Shown here: positions 1-7,910 of the stretch, one piece after another | Layout: each line of letters starts with the position of its first letter | Position numbering within the stretch: position 1 is the first letter of the stretch | NCBI GenBank assembly: GCA_937871805.1 | Contig: CALMQB010000002.1 | Span: 1 to 64,000 of the forward strand | Source of the DNA: an uncultured Candidatus Saccharibacteria bacterium | GTDB lineage: Bacteria > Patescibacteriota > Saccharimonadia > Saccharimonadales > HK-STAS-PATE-42 | Length of the DNA stretch: 64,000 bases | Direction: 5' to 3' | Made by a program: the position numbers and the translations under genes | Notes under the pieces: generated by a model | Databases searched by the model: none | Seen by the model: only the letters and a program-made list of their open reading frames with translations | Told to the model about the DNA's origin: nothing

Positions 1-171
1 GTAAAGCTCAATTCCTTTTTTGGTTCGGCCAACAGTGTCACCTCCGCTAACAACGACAACAAAATCAGCTTTTTGAGGTTTACTATTTTCTACCACAAAA
101 TTATCTACAACTAGAATAAAGACGATATAAGCAGCAAGTATAGCCAGAATTATTTTTAACAGCCTAATCAT
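1..171 (-). CDS. YdcF/SanA-like (DUF218) membrane protein, N-terminal part
   Basis: The gene starts at 171 and runs off the left edge; 57 codons are visible. It opens with one hydrophobic segment (about residues 4-22), followed by ADFVVVVSGGD and a basic GRTKKGIELY stretch. A single membrane anchor followed by a V-V-V-x-GG-D strand and an R-x(n)-G-ELY helix is the usual start of the DUF218 family (YdcF, SanA, ElyC), implicated in envelope integrity. Its function here is unknown. The 100-bp region before the ferredoxin gene is a divergent promoter region holding two copies of the dispersed 10-bp motif. The rest of the gene is needed to confirm the family. Confidence 0.65.
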   Translation of the reverse strand, partial: MIRLLKIILAILAAYIVFILVVDNFVVENSKPQKADFVVVVSGGDTVGRTKKGIELY

Positions 172-271
172 GAGTTTAAGTTTAACATTTTTGAGTATTT
201 AGAGTGCAATTGTGGAAGATTTTTTATGCAATCTGAATTGGAAGTTAAGTTTAAGTTGAAAGGATTTTATT

Positions 272-523
272 ATGGCAGAACAGTTAGGAGTTTGGATTGA
301 TCAAAACTTATGTACTGGAGATGGTCTATGTGCGGAGATTTGTCCAGGTGTCTTTGTTGCTGGTGGTGATGGAAAATATTATGTCAAAGAATTTGGTTCT
401 GAAACAAAATCTGGAGAGGGTGGTCCTGACTCGAAGGTCATAATTCCCAGTGGCCTTGGAGAATTAGTAGTTGAGGCAGCTGAAGAGTGTCCTGGTGGAT
501 GTATTTTTATAGAAAAAGTTTAG
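272..523 (+). CDS. Small single-cluster ferredoxin
   Basis: An 83-aa protein with C14-x5-C20-x3-C24-P near the N-terminus and C73-P-G-G-C77 near the C-terminus. This is the single-cluster ferredoxin layout, but the second cysteine position of the usual CxxCxxC is Asp17 (C-T-G-D-G-L-C). Families with Asp there carry a [3Fe-4S] cluster or a [4Fe-4S] cluster with an Asp ligand. The extra Cys77 is unusual and could be structural. It is probably a soluble electron carrier; its partner is not in the window. AAAGGA about 8 bases upstream supports the ATG at 272. The gene stands alone. Confidence 0.85.
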   Translation: MAEQLGVWIDQNLCTGDGLCAEICPGVFVAGGDGKYYVKEFGSETKSGEGGPDSKVIIPSGLGELVVEAAEECPGGCIFIEKV

Positions 524-670
524 TTAAAAGTAGGGTTTGATAGAACTCTGCCGATAAAGTCTGGTAATTTTTTATGCTTTCAGCTTATAAAAATAATAAA
601 GATTGCCAACCTATGCCACACTTTAGCTGTTATATAATCTTTAGGATATGCTAACTTAAAATTATTTTCT

Positions 671-913
671 ATGGATGATGTTGATGATGCTCATGAGACT
701 GAAGCTGACGATGAGCTTGGCAATGGGGCGACAAAAGAAGATCGACGGATGATTAAGCAACTTAAGCTTAGAACAGAGGTGATGAATATGATGATGGGTA
801 ACTTAGAAACTCTTACCACTATTTGGACTTATCCGCCCTCTGAGGTTGTTGCTGAGATGTATTCTGCACTTGAGGAGTTAGAAAAAATAGTTAATAATCA
901 GCTTAAAAACTAG
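671..913 (+). CDS. Small acidic/helical hypothetical protein
   Basis: An 80-aa protein I do not recognise. The first 25 residues are strongly acidic and the rest should form one or two amphipathic helices (LKLRTEVMNMMMGNLETL and SALEELEKIVNNQL), suggesting a small coiled-coil or partner-binding protein. TATAAT at 633-638 provides a promoter. The last four bases overlap the end of the convergent aminotransferase gene. There are no Cys, His or catalytic signatures. The frame is open over its full length and its composition resembles neighbouring genes, so it is probably real. Confidence 0.55.
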   Translation: MDDVDDAHETEADDELGNGATKEDRRMIKQLKLRTEVMNMMMGNLETLTTIWTYPPSEVVAEMYSALEELEKIVNNQLKN

Positions 914-2085
914 AATCTCACTGAATCCTGCTGGCAGAGTTTCGCAAGTTTCTTGGCTGCGAATTGAACTCCTTTTGAGGATTTGTTGGCTGAACCAAAA
1001 CTTAGCCTGATGGAAGAGCTGATTTCTTGATCAGTTAAGCTTAATGCTTTTAGCACGTGGCTTGGCTTATTCTTTCTGGCAGAGCATGCTGCTCCAGTAG
1101 ATAACAAGACCCCGTTTAGGCCGGCTAAAATAACTAGTTTTTCAGCATCGATTCCTGGGAGTGTTAAGTTTAGTATGTGCCCCGTATGTTTTTTGCCAAT
1201 TTTTAAATTTTGTGGGTTCAGTTTAAATTCCAAGCCAGATTCAGCCAGTTCTGCTAGAAAGCTAGAGCTTAGGTTTAGTAGTCTCTTCTTTTCAGAAGCT
1301 TTGGTTTGGATGGAGTGGCTTAGGGCTTCGTATGCAGAAATTATTGAGAGTGGGTTTTCTTTTGGAGGATTAAGTTCTGTGCCTCTGTGGTCTAGCCAGC
1401 GGATCAGGTCAGCACTTAAATAAAGTAGGCCGCTGCTTGGTAGTGCTCCAAATTTAGATCCATTTAAACTTAATGCATCTATACCTAGCCTAGGGATTTG
1501 GAGATCTTCAGTGATTGCAGCTTGAGAGGCGTCACTATGTAAAAAGATTGGGAGGTGAACTCCTTTGGAAACCCTTTCCGCTTTTATCTTTTGGAGAAGT
1601 TTTGAGATTTCTTTAATTGGTAAGATCTGCCCAGTCTCGTTATTAACGTACTGAATAGAAACTAAGATGGTCTGATCAGAGATAAGTGCTTCGAGCCTAG
1701 TTAAGCTTAATTCACCATTTGGGTTTATAGAAACTATCTTATGATTTTTAAGAGCTTTTACAGAATTTAAAAGTGTGGAATGTTCAATGTTTGATGTAAT
1801 GATTTCAGGATTTGGCTGTGCACGCTTAATTAAATTTAAAAGTCTGTTTGTGGCATCTGATGCACCGTTTGTTATAAAAATGCTCGGAGATTTGGCTCCG
1901 AGTAATTTAGCGAGGTTAGATTTAGTCTCAGCAAGATCTCTCCTTAGGTTTACGGCGGGTTGGTAGTTAGAATCTGGATTATAATAATCTGAATTTATGA
2001 ATTCTATAATCTTTTTACGAGCAGATTTATTAAGAGGTGCAGTCGCAGCGTGGTCTAGGTTGTAAGTTTTGTTCGGCTTAGTCAT
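910..2085 (-). CDS. Cysteine desulfurase (NifS/IscS-like, class V aminotransferase)
   Basis: A 391-aa PLP enzyme that would take sulfur from cysteine for Fe-S clusters or tRNA thiolation. Visible family features are the N-terminal LDHAATAPL strand, His102 in EHST stacking on PLP, Asp184 in HSDASQ, the PLP lysine K211 in LSLNGSKFGAL, and the persulfide Cys334 in the loop STGAACSARKNKPSH. The length is normal. It is the last gene of a minus-strand run tatD - 38-aa ORF - 169-aa ORF - this gene, with only 6 bases to the preceding gene. No IscU or SufU scaffold is visible nearby. The ferredoxin upstream is a possible but unproven partner. Confidence 0.9.
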   Translation of the reverse strand: MTKPNKTYNLDHAATAPLNKSARKKIIEFINSDYYNPDSNYQPAVNLRRDLAETKSNLAKLLGAKSPSIFITNGASDATNRLLNLIKRAQPNPEIITSNIEHSTLLNSVKALKNHKIVSINPNGELSLTRLEALISDQTILVSIQYVNNETGQILPIKEISKLLQKIKAERVSKGVHLPIFLHSDASQAAITEDLQIPRLGIDALSLNGSKFGALPSSGLLYLSADLIRWLDHRGTELNPPKENPLSIISAYEALSHSIQTKASEKKRLLNLSSSFLAELAESGLEFKLNPQNLKIGKKHTGHILNLTLPGIDAEKLVILAGLNGVLLSTGAACSARKNKPSHVLKALSLTDQEISSSIRLSFGSANKSSKGVQFAAKKLAKLCQQDSVRF

Positions 2086-2091
2086 TAAAAT

Positions 2092-2601
2092 TTAAGGCTG
2101 GGCATCAATCAGATCCATGCGTGGAAGTTGCGCTTTGTTATTCTGCTGTGTCAGATTATTTAAGTCTGCTGAGTCTTTTTTGTAAACTAGCTTAGAAACA
2201 TACTGATGGTACAGTACGGCAGCTTGAGCGAGATTGTTAGCCTCTTCTTCAGAAACATGTTGGTAGCCTTCGCCATTAACTGATTTTAAAATACCATTTG
2301 AGCGGACTTCGTAGCGAATGAGCTGATCTTTGATGTCTCCATCAAGGGTTTCTCGCCAGGTTTCTCGCCAAACCCATGTTTTACTATCAAGGCAAAAAAA
2401 TTCACGTTTATGTCCGCTAGGTATTTCACCGAAAAGCTTAGATCCAATCTCACTTTCTTGGCGAATCAAGTCTTTAATTGCAGCTGAGGTTTGAGTGCGA
2501 CTTTTTTTAGCAGTATTCTGGAATACTTTAGCTGCCCAGTGAGCGCTCTGTGGCTGGGAACGAATAATCCTACGAAGAGCTTGTTGAATGGTCGGCTGCA
2601 T
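2092..2601 (-). CDS. Conserved-looking hypothetical protein in the tatD/iscS-like operon
   Basis: A 169-aa protein without a signal peptide or membrane segment. The N-terminal half is basic and helical (QALRRIIRSQPQ; NTAKKSRTQTSAAIKDLIRQE). A central Trp/aromatic region (KTWVWRETWRETLDG) is followed by a strand-like RYEVRSNGILKSVNGEGYQHVS. The order of a helical DNA/RNA-binding-like start and a small beta domain suggests a nucleic-acid-associated protein, but I recognise no family. It sits 6 bases before the cysteine desulfurase gene, so the two are very likely co-transcribed. Confidence 0.7.
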   Translation of the reverse strand: MQPTIQQALRRIIRSQPQSAHWAAKVFQNTAKKSRTQTSAAIKDLIRQESEIGSKLFGEIPSGHKREFFCLDSKTWVWRETWRETLDGDIKDQLIRYEVRSNGILKSVNGEGYQHVSEEEANNLAQAAVLYHQYVSKLVYKKDSADLNNLTQQNNKAQLPRMDLIDAQP

Positions 2602-2658
2602 AGCGTGCTATATGAAACTGCTTTCTATTTTAATAGTACTAAACTTAACGGTGTGATT

Positions 2659-2775
2659 CTAGGCTTCGACAGTAAACCCATCCCTTAATGCCATGACTGC
2701 GCAGGCAACTTCGTAAAGCAGTGATTCTGGAGTTTTGATTTCTGGAGTCTTTAAAGTCTCTGGCTGAGTATTCAT
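2659..2775 (-). CDS. 38-residue small protein between tatD and the 169-aa gene
   Basis: A short open frame starting 11 bases after the tatD stop and ending at TAG, 57 bases before the next gene. It begins MNTQPETLKTPEIKTPE and ends with a hydrophobic/amphipathic helix (SLLYEVACAVMALRDGF). The tight operon spacing, sensible codon use and a two-part design (Pro/Thr/Glu-rich head, helical tail) favour a real small gene. No homolog is known to me. Conservation of the frame in related genomes would decide it. Confidence 0.45.
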   Translation of the reverse strand: MNTQPETLKTPEIKTPESLLYEVACAVMALRDGFTVEA

Positions 2776-2786
2776 ATTATTTTCGC

Positions 2787-3587
2787 TTACTTCAATTTAA
2801 AGAGTCTCTTAGCGTTGCTTGTTGTCACTTCACAAAGTTTCTCTAGTTCTTCACCTCTTAGATCACTCAAGAATTGAGCAATTATGAGGGTATTTTTGAT
2901 ATTATTGATTGTACCACGGAGTGGAGTTGGCGTCAAGTATGGAGCGTCGGTTTCAAGAACAAGCCTTTCTAGGGGTACATTTTTAGCAGATTGGAGCTGA
3001 CCGCTGTCATTAGTAAAGGTTATAATCCCGTTTAAACCGATGTAGAAATTATTCTCTAAACTTAAGATTCTTTTTAGTATCTCCGGCTGGTCAGAAAAAC
3101 TATGGATTACCCCAGATACTTCAGGAAAGTCTCTAGTTAACTCAAAAAATGGATTAAAAGCGTTGCGAACATGGAGAACGACAGGTAGATTAAGCTTAGA
3201 GGCTAATTGGAGATGCCTTCTGGCTAATTCCATTTGGTTGGAAGTCAATTCTTTGGGGTCATGATAAAAGAAATCAAAACCGAACTCTCCGATGGCGACG
3301 ACTTCTGGTTGTTTGGCGAGCTCTTCTAGCTCATCCCATACTTTACGGCTTAGATTAAGTTTAACTTTTTCTTCAGTAGCTTCGTGGGGATGGATTCCAA
3401 TTGCGGCAAATGCACCCTCTTTTTTATGATCTTTTGAAAATTGAACTGCTATTTTTGAACTTTCTAGGTCTGTTCCAATACAAATAAAGTTTGTGATTCC
3501 AACTGATTGTGCTTCTTGAATACTTTTTTTAGCATCTGGATAATCCTTTTCATGGATATGGCAGTGAGTGTCTGTGATTTGTAGCAT
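2787..3587 (-). CDS. tatD: TatD-family metal-dependent hydrolase (DNase)
   Basis: A 266-aa TIM-barrel metallohydrolase. The metal-binding HxH is in TDTHCHIH (residues 5-12), followed by the glutamate in AIGEFGFDFF, His in VLHVRNAF, His in VIHSFSDQ, and the closing aspartate in LETDAPYLTPTPLRG. The length and order match the TatD family, which has 3'-5' DNase activity in DNA repair or clearance. It is the first gene of a four-gene minus-strand operon and is divergent from the 477-aa surface gene. One dispersed 10-bp motif copy lies within it (3355-3364). Confidence 0.92.
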   Translation of the reverse strand: MLQITDTHCHIHEKDYPDAKKSIQEAQSVGITNFICIGTDLESSKIAVQFSKDHKKEGAFAAIGIHPHEATEEKVKLNLSRKVWDELEELAKQPEVVAIGEFGFDFFYHDPKELTSNQMELARRHLQLASKLNLPVVLHVRNAFNPFFELTRDFPEVSGVIHSFSDQPEILKRILSLENNFYIGLNGIITFTNDSGQLQSAKNVPLERLVLETDAPYLTPTPLRGTINNIKNTLIIAQFLSDLRGEELEKLCEVTTSNAKRLFKLK

Positions 3588-3644
3588 TAAAATTAATTAT
3601 ACAAAATTAGATAACTTCCTAGGCTATGGTTATTTAAAATCTGT

Positions 3645-3650
3645 TATAAT
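3645..3650 (+). promoter_or_regulatory. -10 box of the 477-aa membrane protein gene
   Basis: A perfect TATAAT 39 bases before the ATG at 3690, directly followed by a dispersed motif copy at 3656-3665. No clear -35 is visible. Confidence 0.55.
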
Positions 3651-3689
3651 AAAGCTTAAGTTTAAAATATAAAAAAGGGTTGAACAGAA

Positions 3690-5123
3690 ATGGATGAACG
3701 GGATGAACGGACTGAGAATCTGGAAAAAAAGTTAGAAGGTGGCTTGGAGCTCCCTAGAAACGAAGAAAAAAACCTAGGCCAGGGGCTTAAATTTAATAGC
3801 GAGATGGTTGGAGGCCCGCTATTGCCGTCTCCAAAAGCTGAAAAACCAATCAAGAAGGTGGTGATGATTATTTCTGGAATCATTATTACGAGCTTATTGG
3901 CAACATTAGTTTATCTTGCACTTTTTAGTAAGCCACCGACAATACCTACTCCTGTAGCAACCCCAAAGCCTGTTACTGCTACAATAAAATTAAGAGGTGA
4001 AGAGCTGGGAGCTTTAAAGTACGGTACAGATTATTTTGTTGATGTTTCTGGGCGCAACTACTTAATTACCGTACTTAGTGCGCCAAAAAGATTGATTTAT
4101 AATGGTAAGGAGGTTTATAGAGGTGAAGATCTCAAAAATGCAGTTTTGAGCGCGGATGGAAAGCATTGGGCAATGCAGAAGGTTCGTCAAGAGCAACGAA
4201 CCAAAAGAGATGACAATACGAAAATTCTTCAAAATACGCAGGTTGAGGTTGCAACTTTTGTAGTAGACGGTAATCAATGGGGTGAAAAAGATAATTCTCG
4301 TCTTGTAGCTTTAAACATTAACGGGAATCCTCAATTTATCCAAACTACTGGCGTGCAGACTCCGAGTCAGTATGGTGAAGCGCTGGATGAGCAAATCGTC
4401 TTTAACGGTCAAGAAGAAATTTTTAAAACTAGCTATGGAATTTTAGACTACGAGACTGACTCTAGTGGTAAAAATTGGCTAGCAACAACTAATAACCCTA
4501 GCACCAATGAGGTGGTAGATTTCTTTGTGAATGGATCTAAGGGTGACTCTTTGGACGCCAGGATTTTAAAAAGAATTAGCCTGGATGAAGATGGAAATTA
4601 CTTGCTAGCTTTTTGTAAAGAAGGGTCAGATTCTGTAGGGATTGGCTTGATCGGTAAAGACTGCCAGATCAGCGTTAACAGTAAAACTAGAACAACAATT
4701 GCAGGGACGGTTTTTCTCTCTAAAACGTTGGGAAAAGACGAAACTTACGCGGGGATTGATAAAGAGCTGCAGCAAAGTTTTTCTAAGAACTCCCGCTTAG
4801 ATTTAGAGCTAGAGCACCGTAAAGATTTTGAAGAGGACCCGGCGACTATTTTTGGAGTCTATTTAAATCAATCTGGAGAAAAGTTCGCCATTACAACGTC
4901 CAGAAATATTGCTGAAACTCAAACTGACGGAACCGTTGAAAATAAGTTTAGATTAAACTTAAGTATTAACTCTGCTGTAATTGATAATTCAGTGGATTCT
5001 GCCAGTTTGCTAAGCTTTGGTTTTGGAGAAGATGACCAGACTTTATTTATTTATGAATTACCGGAAAAAGCTGTTAAAGAAGTTCCAAGAGTTGAAGAGG
5101 TCACGCCAGCTCCGGCTAGCTAA
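3690..5123 (+). CDS. Membrane-anchored extracellular protein, propeller-like repeats
   Basis: A 477-aa protein with a charged cytoplasmic head (about 55 residues), one membrane segment (about 58-80, VVMIISGIIITSLLATLVYL), a Pro/Thr stalk (PPTIPTPVATPKPVTAT) and a large outside domain. That domain contains recurring strands of the type SADGKHWAMQ, VVDGNQWGEK, DSSGKNWLAT and LDEDGNYLLAF, reminiscent of WD40/TolB-like beta-propeller blades. A short Pro/Ala tail ends it. The likely location is the cell surface; the function is unknown. The following 371-aa gene has its own -10 box. Confidence 0.75.
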   Translation: MDERDERTENLEKKLEGGLELPRNEEKNLGQGLKFNSEMVGGPLLPSPKAEKPIKKVVMIISGIIITSLLATLVYLALFSKPPTIPTPVATPKPVTATIKLRGEELGALKYGTDYFVDVSGRNYLITVLSAPKRLIYNGKEVYRGEDLKNAVLSADGKHWAMQKVRQEQRTKRDDNTKILQNTQVEVATFVVDGNQWGEKDNSRLVALNINGNPQFIQTTGVQTPSQYGEALDEQIVFNGQEEIFKTSYGILDYETDSSGKNWLATTNNPSTNEVVDFFVNGSKGDSLDARILKRISLDEDGNYLLAFCKEGSDSVGIGLIGKDCQISVNSKTRTTIAGTVFLSKTLGKDETYAGIDKELQQSFSKNSRLDLELEHRKDFEEDPATIFGVYLNQSGEKFAITTSRNIAETQTDGTVENKFRLNLSINSAVIDNSVDSASLLSFGFGEDDQTLFIYELPEKAVKEVPRVEEVTPAPAS

Positions 5124-5160
5124 TTTTTATAGTTCGACTACTTTGCTCTCTGACTTAGCG

Positions 5161-5166
5161 TATAAT
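5161..5166 (+). promoter_or_regulatory. -10 box giving a near-leaderless transcript of the GH-like gene
   Basis: TATAAT separated by only 8 bases from the ATG at 5175, so transcription should start at or within a base or two of the start codon. No Shine-Dalgarno site is present. Confidence 0.55.
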
Positions 5167-5174
5167 TAGGTTTA

Positions 5175-6290
5175 ATGAAACTTGATAAAACCAAGAAACA
5201 TAAGCTATCTAAACTCCCTACCAAAACCAGAGCGACTAGAAGGCTGAATACCATTCCAGCTAGGTCTCTTGTCGCCTGGAGATCGTTTGGGAAGATTAAA
5301 AAGACAGTATTTCTTTTTTGTTTAACTTTGATTTTTCTAATTTTTGGGATGAGGGTGGCAGCTTTTAAGTATCAGCGAAGTGCTAGTGATCAAGATATTA
5401 AATTTGGTACTACATTTGTTTCTAGCTATGCCGAGCACTTAGGTTTGGAGCCAAAAGATACGCTAAATTCTATTGTTGATGATCTAACTCTAAAAAATTT
5501 ACGCCTAGTCAGTTATTGGAGTGAGCACGAGCAGGAACGTGGTGAGTTCGATTTTTCAGATTTAGATTGGCAGTTTAAGCTTGCTGAAGAAAAGGGTGTT
5601 AAAATCTCACTTGCAATTGGGCTCCGGCAGCCAAGATGGCCAGAATGTCATATGCCTCAGTGGGCCTTAAACTTAAGCAAAGATGAGTGGTATCCAGAAC
5701 TTAAAGTCTATATGAATGAGGTCGTGGAGCGTTATAAAGATAGCCCAGCTTTGGCTAGCTATCAGCTTGAAAATGAGTATTTTTTAGAGGCTTTTGGGCA
5801 GTGTACAGATTTTTCTAGGGATCGCTTGGTAGAAGAATTTAATTTGGTGAAAGGTCTAGACTCTGAACATCCGATTATTTTGAGTAGGTCTAACAACTAT
5901 GGAGGTTTTGCGGTTGGCGAACCTCAGGCAGATATTTATGGGATCAGTGTTTATAGGAAGGTGCATAATCAGCAGCTTGGTTACTTCACCTACCCCTTTC
6001 CTGCTTGGTATTATAGCTTTTTGGCGCAGGGGCAATTAAGTTTAACTGGTAAGCCAAGTATTATCCATGAATTTCAATTAGAGCCGTGGATTGCGAATGG
6101 GGAGATTAAAGATGCTTCTATTGAAGAACAAGATAAAACGATGAGCGCTGAAGATATTAAAAAGAATATTGCTTTTGCTAAAAAAACTGGGATTAAAGAG
6201 GTCTATTTTTGGGGAGCTGAATGGTGGTATTTTAGAGCTCAAAATGGAGACCCACAGATTTTAGAAACTGTAAAAGCGATGTTGAGATAA
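5175..6290 (+). CDS. Membrane-anchored glycoside hydrolase-like TIM-barrel protein
   Basis: A 371-aa protein with a basic cytoplasmic start, one membrane segment (about 44-64) and an extracellular barrel. The order of motifs fits clan GH-A glycosidases (GH5/GH42-like): LVSYWSEHEQERGEFDFSDL early in the barrel, a putative acid/base Glu201 in QLENEY, aromatic NNYGGFAVGEP and DIYGISVY strands, a putative nucleophile Glu299 in IIHEFQLEP, and a closing EVYFWGAEWWYF strand. It could trim host or matrix glycans, a plausible job for an epibiont, though the substrate is unknown. It follows the 477-aa surface gene by about 50 bp. Confidence 0.75.
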   Translation: MKLDKTKKHKLSKLPTKTRATRRLNTIPARSLVAWRSFGKIKKTVFLFCLTLIFLIFGMRVAAFKYQRSASDQDIKFGTTFVSSYAEHLGLEPKDTLNSIVDDLTLKNLRLVSYWSEHEQERGEFDFSDLDWQFKLAEEKGVKISLAIGLRQPRWPECHMPQWALNLSKDEWYPELKVYMNEVVERYKDSPALASYQLENEYFLEAFGQCTDFSRDRLVEEFNLVKGLDSEHPIILSRSNNYGGFAVGEPQADIYGISVYRKVHNQQLGYFTYPFPAWYYSFLAQGQLSLTGKPSIIHEFQLEPWIANGEIKDASIEEQDKTMSAEDIKKNIAFAKKTGIKEVYFWGAEWWYFRAQNGDPQILETVKAMLR

Positions 6291-6302
6291 ATTCAGTAAT
6301 GC

Positions 6303-6331
6303 TTGCTACTCTAGTAGAATAGTGGTATAAT
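6303..6331 (+). promoter_or_regulatory. Sigma70-type promoter for a leaderless gene
   Basis: TTGCTA, a 17-base spacer, then a perfect TATAAT at 6326-6331. The ATG at 6341 lies 9 bases further on, so the mRNA should begin at or next to the start codon. Confidence 0.65.
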
Positions 6332-6340
6332 CGTACTATT

Positions 6341-7462
6341 ATGTCGAAATTTTTAGGAGGTGACTCAGTTAATCATGATGACCGTAGGGGTCTAATCGGT
6401 GAATTGAATGAAGAACTTAAACAGTCATTGTCGTCTTTTGAGCCTGTAAGGAATAGGATAGGAAGTGTTACCTGCATTTTTAATGAACATACACCTGGAT
6501 ATAGGGCTGCTCAGACCATTGAAGAGCTCGGGAGGCTGGGTAATCCGCCTCTTGTATTTCAAGAAGATGCTGGTCTGATGGGGAGCAGTGGAGTGGCTAG
6601 ATCTGTTGACACGTCATTGGGGCCCTTGATTGATGCAAAGACTGGCTGCTTGGATGTCAAAGGCTCTTGTGTGGGTTCTCTGAACTACACTGAACAGGTC
6701 TCTGAGGCCTCTTCTATGCGGGGTTCGTTTGTGTTTTCTGTGGATGCTAGGAATAGACTTATCAAAGAGGCTGAAGGTCTTAGTGCTGTCAAATTGGATG
6801 GTGATTTTTTTGATAGAAGCTTAAGGGGTAGGTTTACGGGCGATTTTCTCTGTTCCAGCTCACTAGATGACATTGTCTCTGAGGAAGTCGGAAGGCTCAG
6901 AGACTTCTCGTTCATTATGGAACTGAGAGAAAAGGTGGCTTTGCTGCAAATTATTAGTTGCACTGCCGGCCTGTTAAATGGGGATATGGATACTCTGCAA
7001 AAATTAGGTATTAATGACCATCAAGCGAGTCTCTTGCTAGGGCTTTTCGATGGTTTTTCTGAAACAAAACCTCTAGATATCGCAACGGTTTACGGAAGCG
7101 CTCATCGTGGGTTTTATCATCTGGTAAAGGGCGCTCTTCCTCAGGCTAGGCGACAGAGGGTGATGGACCCTGAAATTTACACCAACAGAAGTACATATGG
7201 TGTAATGCATGTATTTGGTGGTGATGAGAGAGAGATGGCGGCACTTTCTGTTCTGGAGGACATGCTAGAGCTCCCTCTGAGAGAGTCTACTTTTTTAAAT
7301 ACACTGCCAAAATTAGGTAAGGCTGAGTGTAATATGTTTACCTCAAAGATGGCTAGAGCTCTCGCTAGAGAGGCTGGAGGGGCGAGGCAGGCTCTTGATT
7401 CTCTGAACATGGAGGAGGTGATAAAAAAGATGGAGAGAGACGGAATTATTCTGAGAGTTTAA
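6341..7462 (+). CDS. Unknown 373-aa soluble protein
   Basis: I do not recognise this protein. It has no membrane segment or signal peptide. Features seen include an early SVTCIFNEHTPGYRAAQTIEELGRLG, a central helical domain, and AHRGFYHLVKGAL after a YGS turn, which loosely recalls the G-x-x-H-x-x-x motif of TraB/ChaN-like folds; I would not assign it on that alone. The start is chosen from the promoter 9 bases upstream. A strong AGGAGGTGA at 6355-6363 lies inside the gene but leads only to an out-of-frame six-codon ORF. It is transcribed alone. Confidence 0.75.
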   Translation: MSKFLGGDSVNHDDRRGLIGELNEELKQSLSSFEPVRNRIGSVTCIFNEHTPGYRAAQTIEELGRLGNPPLVFQEDAGLMGSSGVARSVDTSLGPLIDAKTGCLDVKGSCVGSLNYTEQVSEASSMRGSFVFSVDARNRLIKEAEGLSAVKLDGDFFDRSLRGRFTGDFLCSSSLDDIVSEEVGRLRDFSFIMELREKVALLQIISCTAGLLNGDMDTLQKLGINDHQASLLLGLFDGFSETKPLDIATVYGSAHRGFYHLVKGALPQARRQRVMDPEIYTNRSTYGVMHVFGGDEREMAALSVLEDMLELPLRESTFLNTLPKLGKAECNMFTSKMARALAREAGGARQALDSLNMEEVIKKMERDGIILRV

Positions 7463-7464
7463 GC

Positions 7465-7487
7465 TAAACTTAATCGGCGTCTTCGCT
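7465..7487. repeat. Left copy of a 23-bp direct repeat (remnant of rmuC 3' end)
   Basis: Identical over 23 bp to 9166-9188. It begins TAAACTTAATCGGCG and continues CTTCGCT. The right copy contains the rmuC stop codon and last codons; this copy stands 1.7 kb away just after the 373-aa gene. Confidence 0.8.
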
Positions 7488-7521
7488 GTCAGATTGCACG
7501 ATCCTGGCTAGTCTATCTCCT

Positions 7522-7548
7522 ACGTCATTCCCAGCTTGACTGGGAATC
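7522..7548. repeat. 27-bp inverted repeat with internal hairpin, left copy
   Basis: A perfect reverse complement of 7884-7910. Each copy is itself a hairpin: ATTCCCAG, 5-base loop, CTGGGAAT. The two copies flank the decayed GIY-YIG gene. The sequence resembles the short palindromic elements (GTCATTCCCxxx type) dispersed in many bacterial genomes. Confidence 0.8.
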
Positions 7549-7569
7549 TAGCCCAAAGACGCAGGGCTT

Positions 7570-7861
7570 TTATAGAATATTCTGGTATAGGTCAGCCCAT
7601 TCTGGGTTAGTGTTTTCGATTAAACTTAATTTCCACTTCCGATTTTTATTTTTTAAGCTGTTTTTCTCTTGATATTACTGATTGAATATTGGGGTGTTCC
7701 TCGAACCAAACAAGTTTGTCTAGGCTATATTTTTTAGTGAAGCCTTCAATAGTCTTGCTTTTATGCTCAAAAATTCTTTTTGTTAAGTTTAAAGTGACAC
7801 TGATATACAGGGTCCCATTTCTAACGTTGGCCATAATGTAAACGTAACTTTGAGTACTCAT
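7570..7861 (-). pseudogene. Frameshifted GIY-YIG endonuclease (UPF0213-like)
   Basis: The N-terminal open part is 71 codons (7646-7861) and shows a GIY-YIG domain: YVYIMANVRNGTLYISVT, then RIFEHK and a SREKQLKK end. The family normally continues KQLKKW. Here two bases are missing at that Trp codon, and the expected tail (NRKWKLSLIENTNPEWADLY, then a few residues to TAA at 7570) is found in another frame. The conserved Gly of the second motif (LYIGVT) is Ser. Both changes suggest a dead gene, although a shortened protein may still be made. It is enclosed by the 27-bp inverted repeats, which suggests past mobility or repeat-driven rearrangement. Confidence 0.8.
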
Positions 7862-7883
7862 AAGTTAAATTTAATATGAACTG

Positions 7884-7910
7884 GATTCCCAGTCAAGCTG
7901 GGAATGACGT
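7884..7910. repeat. 27-bp inverted repeat, right copy, forming the end of the NTase gene
   Basis: A perfect reverse complement of 7522-7548. The stop codon (TGA, 7893-7895) and last five residues (TSFPA) of the downstream minus-strand nucleotidyltransferase gene are encoded by this repeat. Confidence 0.8.

Noticed and set aside
6355-6395. Strong AGGAGGTGA with a downstream ATG inside the 373-aa gene
   Set aside because: The ATG opens only a six-codon frame; the gene is better explained by its leaderless promoter. Probably coincidence.
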